From: DASVWH01 sp036389715
GTDB lineage: Bacteria > Acidobacteriota > Blastocatellia > Pyrinomonadales > Pyrinomonadaceae
Assembly: GCA_036389715.1 (NCBI GenBank)
Contig: DASVWH010000095.1
Location: forward strand, 1 to 43,725
DNA: 43,725 nucleotides
Reading direction: 5' to 3'
A model generated the notes under the pieces. That model saw only the letters and a program-made list of their open reading frames with translations, was not told the DNA's origin and made no database searches. The translations under genes and the position numbers were made by a program. Shown one piece after another: positions 8,132-17,949 of this stretch. Position 1 is the first letter of the stretch, and every line of letters begins with the position of its first letter.

Positions 8132-9868
8132 ATGAGAATCCCCTCCGCGCTCCGCGGCTCGCGGCGCGACATTCCAGGGCGGCGCGTGATAGTCCTGGCC
8201 CTGCTGCTATCGCTTTCGGGCGGACTGCCCTTACTGGCTCAGGACATTTCAGGCGGGGCCAACCTGGCCAAAGACATCGAAGGCGGGGCCGTCGGCGTCC
8301 TCCTGCCCCCGGTCAGCAACCGCGCGCACAACAAGCGTTCGCCGAGGCAGAGCGGCCCGCGACCCGTTGATACGCTCCAGGCACAGGCGGCCGCACGCCC
8401 CTTGAAAGGAACGCCGCGCGCCGGTGGGAGGAAGCAGGTGACGGCCCGGGAGCGCCCGCCGCGCCCCGTTGCTACGCCCACGGTCGAGGGCTTCAATGCT
8501 CAGGGCGACGACTTCTTTGACGAGGGGCAGTACGAGAAAGCCGCGCAGGCTTACAAGCAGGCCATCCGTCTCAAGGCCAACTACGCGCAGGCGCACAACA
8601 GCCTCGGCGACGCCTACTTCAACTTGAACAAGTACGCCGAAGCCGCAGAGGCTTACCGCCAGGCCACGCGACTCAAGCCAGACTGGGCCGAAGCCTACGA
8701 CGGGCTCGGCGATGCACTCTTCAATCTGGGACGCGACGGTGAAGCCCTCGCCGCCTACCAGCAGGTCATCCGGCTCAAGCCCGAGACGGCCGCCACGCAT
8801 TACAACATGGGCTTTATCTATTACGGGATGAACAAGTACGCGGAGGCGGCCCGCTCCTTCAAGGAGGCTGTGCGCCTGGAGCCCAAGGACTGGGAGGCTT
8901 TCAATCGTCTGGGCCAGGCCAACGACCGCCTGGAGAGATACCCGGAAGCGGCCGAGGCTTATCAGCAGTCAATTCGTCTGAACCGGAATTTCCCGGAAGC
9001 TCACTATAACCTGGGCGCGGCGCTCTATAACTCCGGCCGCTACGAGGAAGCGATTGCGGCCTACAGAGAGGCGCTGCGTCTCAAGCCCGACCGCCAGGAT
9101 GTCTACAACGAGATCGGCGATGCTTATCGTCGTCTCAATAAATTCTCCGAAGCGGCCGCCGCCTACAAGCAGGCCATCCTCCTCAAACAGGAGGACGCCG
9201 ACACCTATAACAACCTCGGCTTCGTGAGCAACAAGCTGGAGCGCTACAGCGATGCGATAGAGGCTTACAAACAGGCGCTGCGCCTCAAGCCAGACCTCCA
9301 GGAGGCATACGACAACCTGGGTTTCGCGCTCGGCCGGATACGCCCGCCGCGCTGGAACGAAGCCATTGAGGCTTTCAAGCAGGCGCTGCGTCTCAAGCCA
9401 GACGATGCCGAGGCGTACAGCAATCTGGGCTGGGCCTATAACAACACCGGACGCTTCGCCGAAGCCGCCGACGCGCTCAAGCAGGCGACGCGCATCAAGC
9501 CGGACGCCGCCGCCGCTCACTTCAACCTCGGCATAGCCTATAGCAGGCTCGGCACTTTCGACGCGGCCGCCGAAGAGTTCCGGCAGGCGACGCGCATCAA
9601 GCCGGAATGGGCCGAAGCCTATAACAACCTCGGCTATGTTTACGGCAGCCTGCGCCGCTGGAACGAGGCCATCGAAGCTCACAAACGCGCCATCGGCCTC
9701 AAGTCCGATTACGCCGGAGCCTATTTCAATCTCGGCTTCGCCTATCTTCAGAGCGGAAATAAGAACGGCGCAATGGAGCAGTACAAGGTGCTCCAGTCCC
9801 TCAACCCGGAGCTGGCCAAGCGGCTCTATGCGCTGATTAACAGGCCGGGCCAGCGCCCCGTCGCCTGA
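8132..9868 (+). CDS. Secreted or anchored protein with 13 TPR repeats
   Basis: I chose the ATG at 8132 (578 residues) because GGAG lies 9 bases upstream and the protein then opens with Arg-rich residues and a hydrophobic signal segment (VIVLALLLSLSGGLPLLAQ). A roughly 90-residue low-complexity stretch follows. From about residue 100 to the end there are 13 consecutive 34-residue TPR units (AEAYNNLGxxY...A..AYKQAxRLKP). The repeats are very alike, as if recently expanded; the ninth has a small insertion (GRIRPPRW). TPR solenoids bind peptides or partner proteins, and the partner is not evident here. A terminator hairpin follows. Confidence 0.87.
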   Translation: MRIPSALRGSRRDIPGRRVIVLALLLSLSGGLPLLAQDISGGANLAKDIEGGAVGVLLPPVSNRAHNKRSPRQSGPRPVDTLQAQAAARPLKGTPRAGGRKQVTARERPPRPVATPTVEGFNAQGDDFFDEGQYEKAAQAYKQAIRLKANYAQAHNSLGDAYFNLNKYAEAAEAYRQATRLKPDWAEAYDGLGDALFNLGRDGEALAAYQQVIRLKPETAATHYNMGFIYYGMNKYAEAARSFKEAVRLEPKDWEAFNRLGQANDRLERYPEAAEAYQQSIRLNRNFPEAHYNLGAALYNSGRYEEAIAAYREALRLKPDRQDVYNEIGDAYRRLNKFSEAAAAYKQAILLKQEDADTYNNLGFVSNKLERYSDAIEAYKQALRLKPDLQEAYDNLGFALGRIRPPRWNEAIEAFKQALRLKPDDAEAYSNLGWAYNNTGRFAEAADALKQATRIKPDAAAAHFNLGIAYSRLGTFDAAAEEFRQATRIKPEWAEAYNNLGYVYGSLRRWNEAIEAHKRAIGLKSDYAGAYFNLGFAYLQSGNKNGAMEQYKVLQSLNPELAKRLYALINRPGQRPVA

Positions 9869-9922
9869 TGATTCAGGCCGGAGACAAATAACCTGACGCT
9901 GACAGCCGGGCACAGATAAAAG

Positions 9923-9951
9923 GAGGATGGCCGCCATAGCCATCCTCTTTT
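9923..9951 (+). terminator. Rho-independent terminator after the TPR gene
   Basis: A 9-bp perfect stem (GAGGATGGC at 9923-9931 with GCCATCCTC at 9939-9947) is followed by TTTTGCTTTT. Confidence 0.85.
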
Positions 9952-10308
9952 GCTTTTCACTGCGGATTGCGCCGAGAAGAGAGCAGCCCGCGCGACCGTC
10001 GAACTTGAGGGCTTCGAGTGTTCGCCGGAAGCTGTTGAATCCGCCCGGCGGTGCGGCTCAGGCTGACCGATCACCGTCAGTTTGACAGGTCACCTTCTTC
10101 AATCTGACCGAATTCAATCATCAAAACCTGCCGGTGAAGTCCGGCCGGAAAAGCTAAGTCGAGCTATATCGCGGTTTAGCTGGCCCGGCCAAAGGCGGCA
10201 TGAAACTTGCAACTAGTTCCCGCGTGTCGCAGTCCCGGTCCCGCGACCATACCAAGCACTTCCAGCATCACGTTCCAAAGAATGCCACTGCTCCAGTGGA
10301 GACCCCGC
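9952..10308. other. Intergenic region (about 357 bases)
   Basis: No gene is recognisable between the TPR terminator and the GGDEF-EAL gene. An in-frame ATG at 10207 would extend the next protein, but the extra residues look random and lack a ribosome binding site. Confidence 0.4.
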
Positions 10309-12798
10309 GTGCCAAGCCCTAGAAAAAAAGAGTTCGCAGAAAGCTATATGTGGACAGTCGTCGCTGCCGGTCTGGCCGTGACGCTCTTTTCCGGGCTCAA
10401 TCTATCCATTTTTCAGCTCGATATTCGCTTCCTCATCCTGGCGCTGGTAACGATCTGCATCGGCTCGCGCATCACCATCGAGATTCCGCGCGTGAGGGGG
10501 CGCATTTCGGTCTCGGACACCTTCCTCTTTCTGACGATTCTGCTCTTTGGCGGTGAAGCGGCGGTGCTGCTCTCGGGCGCGGAGGCGCTCTGCTCCTCCT
10601 TACGCTTCAGCAAGAAGAGGCTGATTATCGCCTTCAACTTCTCGACCGCAGCCTTCTCGACCTTCATCACGGTCTGGGCCCTGCGCATCTGCTTTGGTCC
10701 GGTCGTTGACCTGCGCGGCGGTTATTCGGCTCCCTTCATCATCGGCATCTGCCTGATGGCGCTGGTCCAGTACATAGCCAATTCCGGGATGGTGGCGACC
10801 GCGGCGGCCCTGCGCGCCGGTCAACCGCTCTGGCAGACCTGGCGAAAAGGCTTTCTCTGGACTTCGATCACCTACTTCGCGGGCGCATCGGCGGCGGCCA
10901 TCGTCGCCAAGCTGATCGACACGGTCGGCTTCTACGCCTTCATTGCCGCGACGCCGATTATCGCCATCGTCTATTTCACCTACTGCACCTATCTGAAGAA
11001 CGTCGAGGCTTCCGTCACGCAGGCCGAGCAGGCCGAGCGCCACATCGCCGCACTGCGCGAGAGCGAAGAGCGCTTCCGCAGCGCCTTCGATCACGCGGCC
11101 GGGATGGCGCTCGTGGCCTCGAACGGCAACTGGGTGAAGGTCAATCGCTCTTTGTGCGAGATGGTCGGCTATTCGGAGCGGGAGCTGCTGGCCACTAACT
11201 TTCAAGCCATCACGCACCAGGACGATCTCAGCACGATGCTGGCCCAGGTCGGCGGCCTCCTCGAAGGCAAAATCCAGACCTTCCAGATGGAGCAGCGCTA
11301 CGTCAACAAGCTCGGCAGCCTGCTCTGGGTGCTGCTCAGCGTGACGGTGATTCGCGACTCGCAGAACAACTCGTCCCACCTCGTCTTCCAGATTCAGGAC
11401 ATCACGGACCGCAAGCGCGCCGAAGAGCGGCTGCTGCATGACGCCCTGCACGACATCCTGACGGGCCTGCCCAACCGCGCGCTCTTCATGGACCACCTGA
11501 AGCTCTCTGTCGAGCGTGCGAAGCGGCGAGATGATCGCAAGTTCGCGGTCCTTTTCCTGGACCTTGATCGCTTCAAGATCATCAACGATAGTCTCGGCCA
11601 CATGGTCGGGGACCAGTTGCTCGTCGGCATCGCGAGGAGGCTCGAAAACTGCCTGCGTCCGGGCGATACGGTGGCGCGCCTGGGCGGCGACGAGTTCACG
11701 GTGCTGCTCGAAGACATCAGCGATGTCGGCGAGTCCATAGAGGTGGCCGACCGGCTGCAAAAAGCACTGGCGCGGCCCTTCAATCTCAACGGGCACGAGG
11801 TCTTCACCACCGTCAGCACCGGCATCGCTCTGAGCACGACCGGATACGAGCGGCCCGAAGAGGTGCTGCGCGACGCCGACACGGCGATGTACCGCGCCAA
11901 GATGCTCGGCAAAGCGCGTCACGAGGTCTTCGATAAGACGATGCACGCGCGCGCGATGAATCTTCTGCAAATGGAGACGGACCTGCGCCGCGCCATCGAG
12001 CGCGAGGAGTTCGTGCTCCACTACCAGCCGATTGTCGCGCTCGACTCGGGGCTCATCAGCGGCTTCGAGGCGCTGATTCGCTGGCAGCACCCGGAGCGCG
12101 GCTTCGTCTCTCCCGGAGACTTTATCCCGATTGCCGAAGAGACGGGGCTGATCGTCCCGATGGGCCAGTGGGTGCTGGAGCAGGCCTGCCGTCAGATTCA
12201 CTACTGGCAGGAGAACTATCCGCAATATCCGCCGCTGCAAATCAGCGTCAATCTCTCGGGCAAGCAGTTCATCAATTGCAACCTGATACAACAGATCAAG
12301 AGCGTGCTCGAAGAGACACACGTCGCCCCGCAGAGTCTCAAGCTGGAGATTACGGAGAGCATGGTGATGGAAGACTTCGACGCGGCCATAGAGATGCTTC
12401 AGCAGATGCGCAACCTCGGCATCGAGTTGAGCATAGACGATTTCGGGACCGGCTATTCTTCCTTGAGCTACCTGCACCGCTTTCCCATCTCGACGCTCAA
12501 GATTGATCGTTCCTTCGTCAGCCGGATGACCGAGCACGGCGAGAATGCGGAGATCGTTCGCACTATCGTCATGCTGGCGCGCAGCCTGAAGATGGACGTG
12601 GTTGCGGAGGGAGTGGAAACGCAGGAGCAACTGTCACAGCTCGCGATACTGGAATGCGAGTACGGGCAGGGTTACTACTTCGCCAAGCCGCTGAGCGCCG
12701 AAAACGCGACTCGCCTGTTAGCCGAACATCACACCTACCCAATCACCCTGCCGCCGCTGGACGGCATCATTCAAGAGGAAAGCACCCTGGCTGCCTGA
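10309..12798 (+). CDS. Membrane PAS-GGDEF-EAL cyclic-di-GMP protein
   Basis: A GTG start at 10309 is preferred because GGAG lies 7 bases upstream; ATGs at 10207 and 10282 lack one. About residues 10-235 form a multi-pass, MASE-like membrane sensor (roughly eight hydrophobic segments). A PAS/PAC domain follows (ESEERFRSAFDHAAGMAL...DITDRKRAEE), then GGDEF with an intact RLGGDEF active site. Last is an EAL domain with GFEALIRWQHPERG, the metal-binding IDDFGTGYSS stretch and LKIDRSFV. Both the cyclase and phosphodiesterase motifs look catalytic, so it could make or degrade c-di-GMP in response to a membrane or ligand signal. It appears monocistronic. Confidence 0.92.
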   Translation: MPSPRKKEFAESYMWTVVAAGLAVTLFSGLNLSIFQLDIRFLILALVTICIGSRITIEIPRVRGRISVSDTFLFLTILLFGGEAAVLLSGAEALCSSLRFSKKRLIIAFNFSTAAFSTFITVWALRICFGPVVDLRGGYSAPFIIGICLMALVQYIANSGMVATAAALRAGQPLWQTWRKGFLWTSITYFAGASAAAIVAKLIDTVGFYAFIAATPIIAIVYFTYCTYLKNVEASVTQAEQAERHIAALRESEERFRSAFDHAAGMALVASNGNWVKVNRSLCEMVGYSERELLATNFQAITHQDDLSTMLAQVGGLLEGKIQTFQMEQRYVNKLGSLLWVLLSVTVIRDSQNNSSHLVFQIQDITDRKRAEERLLHDALHDILTGLPNRALFMDHLKLSVERAKRRDDRKFAVLFLDLDRFKIINDSLGHMVGDQLLVGIARRLENCLRPGDTVARLGGDEFTVLLEDISDVGESIEVADRLQKALARPFNLNGHEVFTTVSTGIALSTTGYERPEEVLRDADTAMYRAKMLGKARHEVFDKTMHARAMNLLQMETDLRRAIEREEFVLHYQPIVALDSGLISGFEALIRWQHPERGFVSPGDFIPIAEETGLIVPMGQWVLEQACRQIHYWQENYPQYPPLQISVNLSGKQFINCNLIQQIKSVLEETHVAPQSLKLEITESMVMEDFDAAIEMLQQMRNLGIELSIDDFGTGYSSLSYLHRFPISTLKIDRSFVSRMTEHGENAEIVRTIVMLARSLKMDVVAEGVETQEQLSQLAILECEYGQGYYFAKPLSAENATRLLAEHHTYPITLPPLDGIIQEESTLAA

Positions 12799-12860
12799 AA
12801 GGCGGCTCAAAGGGTTGGCCGACTCCCCCTCCCACAATTGACGGATGAAAGTTAGAAGCC

Positions 12861-13502
12861 ATGAACGAGATTGAAACCGCCCGCCTTCAGTTAAGAATGT
12901 TCACAGCTGACGATCTTGATGATTTGTCACCCATCTTCTATGACCCGGAAGTTATCAGGCACGTCGGGACGGGCGAGCCCGTGACCAGGGATGAGACAGA
13001 GTCTTACCTGGCGGGCTACATCCGCTACTGGAAGACGCACGGCTTCGGCAGATGGGCCATCGTCTATAAGGAGACGGGGAGGCTAATCGGGTACGGCGGC
13101 ATCAGGATGTTTCTGCACATGCACGAGCTGGCCTGCCTGCTGGCGAAAGACTACTGGAATATGGGCCTCGGGACCGAAGCCGCCAGGGCCTGCCTGAGAT
13201 ACGGCTTCGAGCAATTGAAGTTCGACCGCATCTTCGGCATCACCAAGCTGCATAACATAGCGGCTCAGAATCTGATGGTCAGGCTCGGGATGGCCTATGC
13301 ACAGCACGTCTGTTATTACGGCGTTGATTGCGTCGAGCACGTCATGACCAGGGAAGAGTTCAGGCCGGACGATTCCGTTTACATTCTGAGAGACGCACGT
13401 GGCCCGATGCAGGCTGAGATGCCCCGCCCCGAGGCGCTGGGCCGGCACTGGCGCGCTCCCGCGCAAACCCTCCCGGCAGGCTTTCCGTTTAAGCCCGCGT
13501 GA
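12861..13502 (+). CDS. GNAT-family N-acetyltransferase (RimJ/RimL-like)
   Basis: This 213-residue protein opens with IETARLQLRMFTADDLDDLSPIFYDPEV, typical of the RimJ/RimL type that acetylates protein N-termini or small molecules. The acetyl-CoA-binding turn is YWNMGLGTEAARACL, and the later FGITKLHNIAAQNLMVRLGM stretch is the usual C-terminal beta-alpha unit. A tail of about 40 residues beyond the domain is Pro/Arg-rich. The acceptor substrate cannot be told from sequence. The preceding c-di-GMP gene is on the same strand 62 bases upstream. Confidence 0.88.
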   Translation: MNEIETARLQLRMFTADDLDDLSPIFYDPEVIRHVGTGEPVTRDETESYLAGYIRYWKTHGFGRWAIVYKETGRLIGYGGIRMFLHMHELACLLAKDYWNMGLGTEAARACLRYGFEQLKFDRIFGITKLHNIAAQNLMVRLGMAYAQHVCYYGVDCVEHVMTREEFRPDDSVYILRDARGPMQAEMPRPEALGRHWRAPAQTLPAGFPFKPA

Positions 13503-13579
13503 GCGCCGACCGCCTGCCATCCTGAAAACTGTGATACTGAAGAGCTTGAGAGTTGACCCGGCGAAGAATAGAAGATGGT

Positions 13580-13652
13580 GCTCCCGGCGCGACTCTAACG
13601 CGCGACCTTCCGCTTAGGAGGCGGACGCTCTATACAACTGAGCTACGGGAGC
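13580..13652 (-). tRNA. tRNA-Arg (anticodon CCT)
   Basis: A canonical cloverleaf reads on the minus strand: acceptor GCTCCCG/CGGGAGC and anticodon stem CCGCC..GCGG with loop CTCCTAA. This housekeeping-type tRNA lies outside the tRNA array. Confidence 0.93.
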
Positions 13653-13704
13653 ACAGGATTAAGAAATTAACAGATGCGGCGCGGCGCGGGCAAGTTCCGG
13701 CAGT

Positions 13705-14226
13705 TCAGGATTGATACTTGATGAGCGAGCGCACGTCGTAGCCTTCGAGCCGCTTGCGGCCGGGCAGAAATTCAAGCTCGACGACGAAGACCAGTCCCGC
13801 CACTTCTCCGCCCAACCCTTCGACGAGGTCAACGACCGCCCTGGCCGTGCCGCCCGTCGCCAGCAGGTCGTCGGCGATGAGCACGCGATGGCCCTGCCCG
13901 ATGGCGTCGCGGTGAATCTCCAGCGTGTCCTGCCCGTACTCCAGATCGTAAGAGATCGAGGCGCACTCGGCCGGGAGCTTGCGCGGTTTGCGCACGGGAA
14001 CAAAGCCCGCGCCCATGTGATAAGCCAGCGCCGGGGCGAAGATAAAGCCGCGCGCTTCGACGCCGATGATAGTGTCGAACTTCACGCCTGCGAACTGCTC
14101 GGCCAGCCCGTCAACCGTCCGGCGCAGTCCCTGCGGCTCTTTGAGCAGCGTCGTGATGTCATAAAAATTGATGCCCGGCTTCGGGAAATCCGGCACTTCG
14201 CGGATTAGAGCTTTGAGATCATCCAT
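13705..14226 (-). CDS. apt: Adenine phosphoribosyltransferase
   Basis: This 173-residue purine-salvage enzyme makes AMP from adenine and PRPP. It has the N-terminal IREVPDFPKPGINFYDITTLL, the GVEARGFIFAPALA loop and the PRPP-binding signature VLIADDLLATGGTA. Length and motifs match type-I Apt. It lies just downstream of the divergent hairpin at 14240-14343 and is followed by the tRNA-Arg gene on the same strand. Confidence 0.96.
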   Translation of the reverse strand: MDDLKALIREVPDFPKPGINFYDITTLLKEPQGLRRTVDGLAEQFAGVKFDTIIGVEARGFIFAPALAYHMGAGFVPVRKPRKLPAECASISYDLEYGQDTLEIHRDAIGQGHRVLIADDLLATGGTARAVVDLVEGLGGEVAGLVFVVELEFLPGRKRLEGYDVRSLIKYQS

Positions 14227-14239
14227 GATTTTTTAGAAA

Positions 14240-14343
14240 CAGTTTTCAGTTTTGAGTTTTCAGTTTCCAGTTAAGAACCTGATGCCGAGCAGTTATGGTT
14301 GAAAACCGTTCGCTGAAAACTGAAAACCGAAAACTGAAAACTG
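14240..14343. repeat. Intergenic inverted repeat with 31-bp arms of CAGTTTT-type units
   Basis: Arms 14240-14270 and 14313-14343 match at 28 of 31 positions as reverse complements. Each arm is a run of a 7-base unit (CAGTTTT and variants). It lies between acylphosphatase and apt on the same strand, so it may terminate or attenuate transcription. Confidence 0.8.
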
Positions 14344-14351
14344 CTCCTCCT

Positions 14352-14624
14352 TCACCTTTCTATCCGAAAGGAAGCGTAAGTTCCTGTCGGCTCTACATTT
14401 ATCTCTTCGATGTTCTCGACGACGGCGAAGGCCGGGCCGGTCGCCAGGTCGTGCTTGAAGCCTTCGACGCTGGCCGGTTCGCCTTCGGCCAGGGCTTCGA
14501 CGCGCCCGTCGGCCAGGTTAAGCACGTAGCCTAAAACCTGGTGGCGGGCGGCGGCGCGCTGCGCGAAGTAACGATAGCCGACGCCCTGCACCTCTCCGCT
14601 AATCAAGAATTTCCGCGCGATCAT
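14352..14624 (-). CDS. Acylphosphatase
   Basis: This 90-residue enzyme hydrolyses acyl-phosphates. The signature GEVQGVGYRYFAQRAA carries the catalytic Arg18 and LNLADGRVE the catalytic Asn36. The frame stays open far upstream, but only the ATG at 14624 gives the standard acylphosphatase length, and the extra sequence is not protein-like. Confidence 0.93.
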   Translation of the reverse strand: MIARKFLISGEVQGVGYRYFAQRAAARHQVLGYVLNLADGRVEALAEGEPASVEGFKHDLATGPAFAVVENIEEINVEPTGTYASFRIER

Positions 14625-14686
14625 CGGTCCGCATCCCCTGCTCGTCAAGATTTGCCAGCGCCTCCTGATAGCGCGAGGCGCGATTG

Positions 14687-14950
14687 CTAGCGACGGTCGG
14701 CTGAAGACGAAGCCGCTTTTGAAGACGGAGCGGCTTTCTCCCCGCGGTGATGCGCGCTCAACTCTTCGGTCGTCATGAAGAGCCGCGGCCTTTGAGCGGC
14801 CGTCGAGCCCTGCGCGGACAACGCTCTTGAGTTGAAGAGACCGCGCAGGACGGCGCGCCCGCGTTGACCCAGCCGAAGCGATTTTGAGACGAGCAGGTAC
14901 GCCATCGCGAACCAGGCGGCGAAGAGCAGTCCGGTGGTCAACTCCGTCAT
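14687..14950 (-). CDS. Small single-pass membrane protein, unknown
   Basis: This 87-residue protein has one N-terminal hydrophobic segment (TGLLFAAWFAMAYLLV), a basic cytosolic middle and a Ser/Ala-rich charged tail. No family is recognised. AGAAGGAG lies 5 bases before the ATG, which supports translation. It sits 62 bases upstream of acylphosphatase on the same strand and may be co-transcribed with it. Confidence 0.6.
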   Translation of the reverse strand: MTELTTGLLFAAWFAMAYLLVSKSLRLGQRGRAVLRGLFNSRALSAQGSTAAQRPRLFMTTEELSAHHRGEKAAPSSKAASSSADRR

Positions 14951-15112
14951 CGAAGCTCCTTCTGTTCACAGACCTGGAAAATGGAACGGCAGAAACGCGT
15001 TCGACCGTCCAGTGGATTTTCACCTCTAGGCCAAAAGCCGACGGAGAATAACACAGGATGACGACAGGCCGCACCCTCTGCCCCGGATGCCGGACATCGA
15101 GCCGGGGACGAT

Positions 15113-17905
15113 TCAACGCTGCTCGATCAATTCGACGATGCCGATGCCGCCCGCCGGGAGATTGAGCCTGACGCTGCTCCGGTTGTTTTCGCGCGAGACC
15201 TCCAGCGGCCTGTCGCCCAGCCATTCGCGCGCCTCGGCGATTGCCCGTCCGCGCAGCGCGAGCGTCACACCGGCGACGGCGCTGCGATCAACCTGCGCCA
15301 TTCCCTGCTGCGGCTTGACGACGCCCCTGTTATTGATGAGGGTGACGACCCAGCCGCGGGCAGTGCGATTTATCAGCGTCTCGACATCGCCGCTAACGCC
15401 GACGGGCGTTGCCCCTTCGCTCAGGTGCGCGAGCAGGTGGGCCGCAAACGGCGTGATGCGTTCGTCTTCGCCGAGCAGGTCCGGCAGCGCGCAGAAGATG
15501 ACGCGCCCGCGCCCTAACTGGTTCGCAGTGACGAGCGGATCGCCCGTCGTCGTTTCCATCAGGACCTTCGTCCCGCTGCCCAGGCTCAGGCGCTCGTAGC
15601 GAAAGAGTTGGCCGCGCAGGTCCGTCCCCGATTCCGGCGTCAGCAGGCAGCGCGCTTCGTCAGCCTCGGCCGTCTGCCCGGATAGGCGCACGCCCAGCAG
15701 TTGCTCCGAGAGCCCTCTGGCCTGCGCCGCGTTGAGCACCAGGACGCCGCCCCGGCGGACATACTCCAACAGCTTTTGCGCCCATGCACTGCTCCACTCG
15801 ATGCGCCCGCCGACGACCGTCGCCCGATAAGCGTCAATCGCTTCCCTGTGCGTCTCCGAAGCGACGAGCACGTCGAAGATGTCGCCGAAGGCGGAGGAGA
15901 CGAACGACTGCCTGTCGGCGGTCGCCGGTTCGCCCTCCGTCACGGGCGAAGGGTAGTAGGCCGCGCCGAAAAGCTCGCGCAGCGCCCTATCCGATCTCTC
16001 CAGCTGTGAGACGCCGAACGGCCAGTGCGGGTAGTCCGTCATCTCCCAGCCGTGCGCTGGGTCGAGCAGAAAGGCTATCGGCGTATAGGGTGCGCCGCGC
16101 TCCGGGTGCTTCTCGACAAAACGGATGAACTCGTCCGTGATGCGCCCCAGCGGATTGAGCTGGAAGGGATGCTCGCCCGGCCCGGGCTTGAAGAACTGGT
16201 CGAAGCCCTGTTCGAGATAGATGGCGGACGCGCCCGCCATGTAATAAAGATAGTAGCTCTTGCGATACCAGGAGAGCGACGGCCCCATCGTCGCGCCGTA
16301 GCGCGTGTGAAAGAAGTTGTCCGGCCCGGCGAAGCTCTGGCTTTTAGTGAAAGTGATCGCGGTATCGCCGAAGTTCGGCGCGTGATAGTACAGGAAAGCG
16401 CCGCCGTACTGGCGGGCCGCGCCGCGATTAAACGCAATCCGCATGGCAAACGCGGGCTGAACGGCGGCCGTCTCCATCCCGATGATGCGGCTGCCCCATT
16501 CGCCGAGCGCGTGCGCGAAAGAGGTGCTCGACGTTGACTGCGCCGCGATTAGCTGATTCCACATCGGCCCGGTCTGCGTGTGAAAGAGCGTCCCCCACTT
16601 CTTTGCCAGCGCCCGCGTGTAGAAGCCGCGATGTGCTTCGAGCAGCTCGCGGCGCGACATGCCCGGCCCAATCTTCAGGTCCGTGGCCGAATCGGCCCAG
16701 ACGTGCCCGATGCTCTCGCCCGAAATCCAGCCCAGGAACTGCTCGCGCAGCTCGCCCGTCAGCAGCTTCCAGGCGGCCCGCCCGTCGCTTTCAGGCATCT
16801 GCGCCGTGCCGTAATTTATCAGGACGGCGAAGGGCACATGCGTCTCGCGCAGGTAGCGTAGAAAGGCGCTCCCCTCCTTGAGATACTCCGGCAGGTCATT
16901 GATGTAGATGACGGGCACGACCAGCTTTGAATCGAAGATCGGAACAGCACGCGCGCCCTTGTATTGTTTGACGAACTCCTCGAAGGGCTCCGCATTGTAG
17001 GGATAGAGCGGGCGCTGCTCGGGCGGCGTCTTATCGTAGCTGGCCCAGAACTCCCTGGAGATGTTCCAGGGCATCAGGAAGTCGCGCCCGGCGAGCGCGG
17101 GCCGACGCCAGAGCGCGGGCAGCTCATCCTTCGTCCCCGCTTCGATGAGCGGCGCGAGCGGCGGGCGCGTGGCGGTAAACTGGCGCAGGTATCTCATCGC
17201 CGCGAAGTCCGGCTTGCTCCGGCCCTGCGGCATGAAGGCCGCGTCGTCCGTCAGCAGTAAACAGTCAACGTGACGGCGCGCCGCGGCAGCCTTTTCGATC
17301 TCGACGGAGATGCGCGCCGCCCCCTTCGAGAGCTTCGCGGGAGCAGCATCCCAGGTGAAGGCCCAGCCCCAGTACATGCTCACTTCGTCGTGCGGGTCAA
17401 CAATGTCCGTCGCGCCGAATTCGTGACGGAAGACCTCTCGGCCGTCCTGCGTGATGCGGACGGTAAAGTTCTCTGCGCGCGCGGCCCAGTCGGCGTACCT
17501 GACCCAGACCCTGTACTCGCCCGCGCGCGGCACTTCCGCGTCCTGGTAGATGGCGGCGCGCGTCTCATCCGCGCTCGCAGCCGCCGAATTCCACTCGCTC
17601 TCGCCGCCCTGCGTCCATTCCGCCGAAACGCCCGGCCCGTTGATGCCCCACCCCGGCGCTTTGGCCTTCGGCGGGTTCATCCAGGAGGGATTCAAGACAG
17701 GCTCGTGGCGCTCTGTAGTCGCAAAGCCACGCATGTTCTCGGCCTCGTACCAGAGATATTCCGCGGGGCGCGGTGATGCGTTGACGGCAGCAGCAGGCTG
17801 CGGCGTCTGGGCCAGGAGCGTCGAGCACAGGAGCGCGAGGGCGACGAGTGCGGGCAGACGCTGTAAGGCCGGGCGGTAATGAGCGAACGGCCTGCCATTC
17901 GTCAT
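15113..17905 (-). CDS. Large secreted protein with carbohydrate-binding-like N-terminus and amidotransferase-like C-terminal region
   Basis: The frame is open to 18226, but those first 107 codons overlap the HemQ gene and look random. The ATG at 17905 gives 930 residues beginning with a signal peptide (LPALVALALLCSTLLAQ). Residues about 45-210 read like a beta-sandwich carbohydrate-binding module (YLWYEAENMRGF...YRVWVRYADW). The middle (about 230-650) looks like a glycoside-hydrolase-type barrel, but I see no diagnostic catalytic pair. Residues about 700-830 resemble the glutamine-amidotransferase-like fold seen in beta-galactosidase-related proteins (LEYVRRGGVLVLNAAQA). A role in polysaccharide handling is inferred; the family is unresolved. 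Confidence 0.75.
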   Translation of the reverse strand: MTNGRPFAHYRPALQRLPALVALALLCSTLLAQTPQPAAAVNASPRPAEYLWYEAENMRGFATTERHEPVLNPSWMNPPKAKAPGWGINGPGVSAEWTQGGESEWNSAAASADETRAAIYQDAEVPRAGEYRVWVRYADWAARAENFTVRITQDGREVFRHEFGATDIVDPHDEVSMYWGWAFTWDAAPAKLSKGAARISVEIEKAAAARRHVDCLLLTDDAAFMPQGRSKPDFAAMRYLRQFTATRPPLAPLIEAGTKDELPALWRRPALAGRDFLMPWNISREFWASYDKTPPEQRPLYPYNAEPFEEFVKQYKGARAVPIFDSKLVVPVIYINDLPEYLKEGSAFLRYLRETHVPFAVLINYGTAQMPESDGRAAWKLLTGELREQFLGWISGESIGHVWADSATDLKIGPGMSRRELLEAHRGFYTRALAKKWGTLFHTQTGPMWNQLIAAQSTSSTSFAHALGEWGSRIIGMETAAVQPAFAMRIAFNRGAARQYGGAFLYYHAPNFGDTAITFTKSQSFAGPDNFFHTRYGATMGPSLSWYRKSYYLYYMAGASAIYLEQGFDQFFKPGPGEHPFQLNPLGRITDEFIRFVEKHPERGAPYTPIAFLLDPAHGWEMTDYPHWPFGVSQLERSDRALRELFGAAYYPSPVTEGEPATADRQSFVSSAFGDIFDVLVASETHREAIDAYRATVVGGRIEWSSAWAQKLLEYVRRGGVLVLNAAQARGLSEQLLGVRLSGQTAEADEARCLLTPESGTDLRGQLFRYERLSLGSGTKVLMETTTGDPLVTANQLGRGRVIFCALPDLLGEDERITPFAAHLLAHLSEGATPVGVSGDVETLINRTARGWVVTLINNRGVVKPQQGMAQVDRSAVAGVTLALRGRAIAEAREWLGDRPLEVSRENNRSSVRLNLPAGGIGIVELIEQR

Positions 17906-17949
17906 CACGCCCCGGCGTTTCAGCCATGCATGTTTCGGGTCCCGAAGTT

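Noticed and set aside
10600..12630. Long minus-strand frame of 676 codons opposite the GGDEF-EAL gene
   Set aside because: It is a GC-rich shadow of the plus-strand gene; the sense strand has intact domains throughout.
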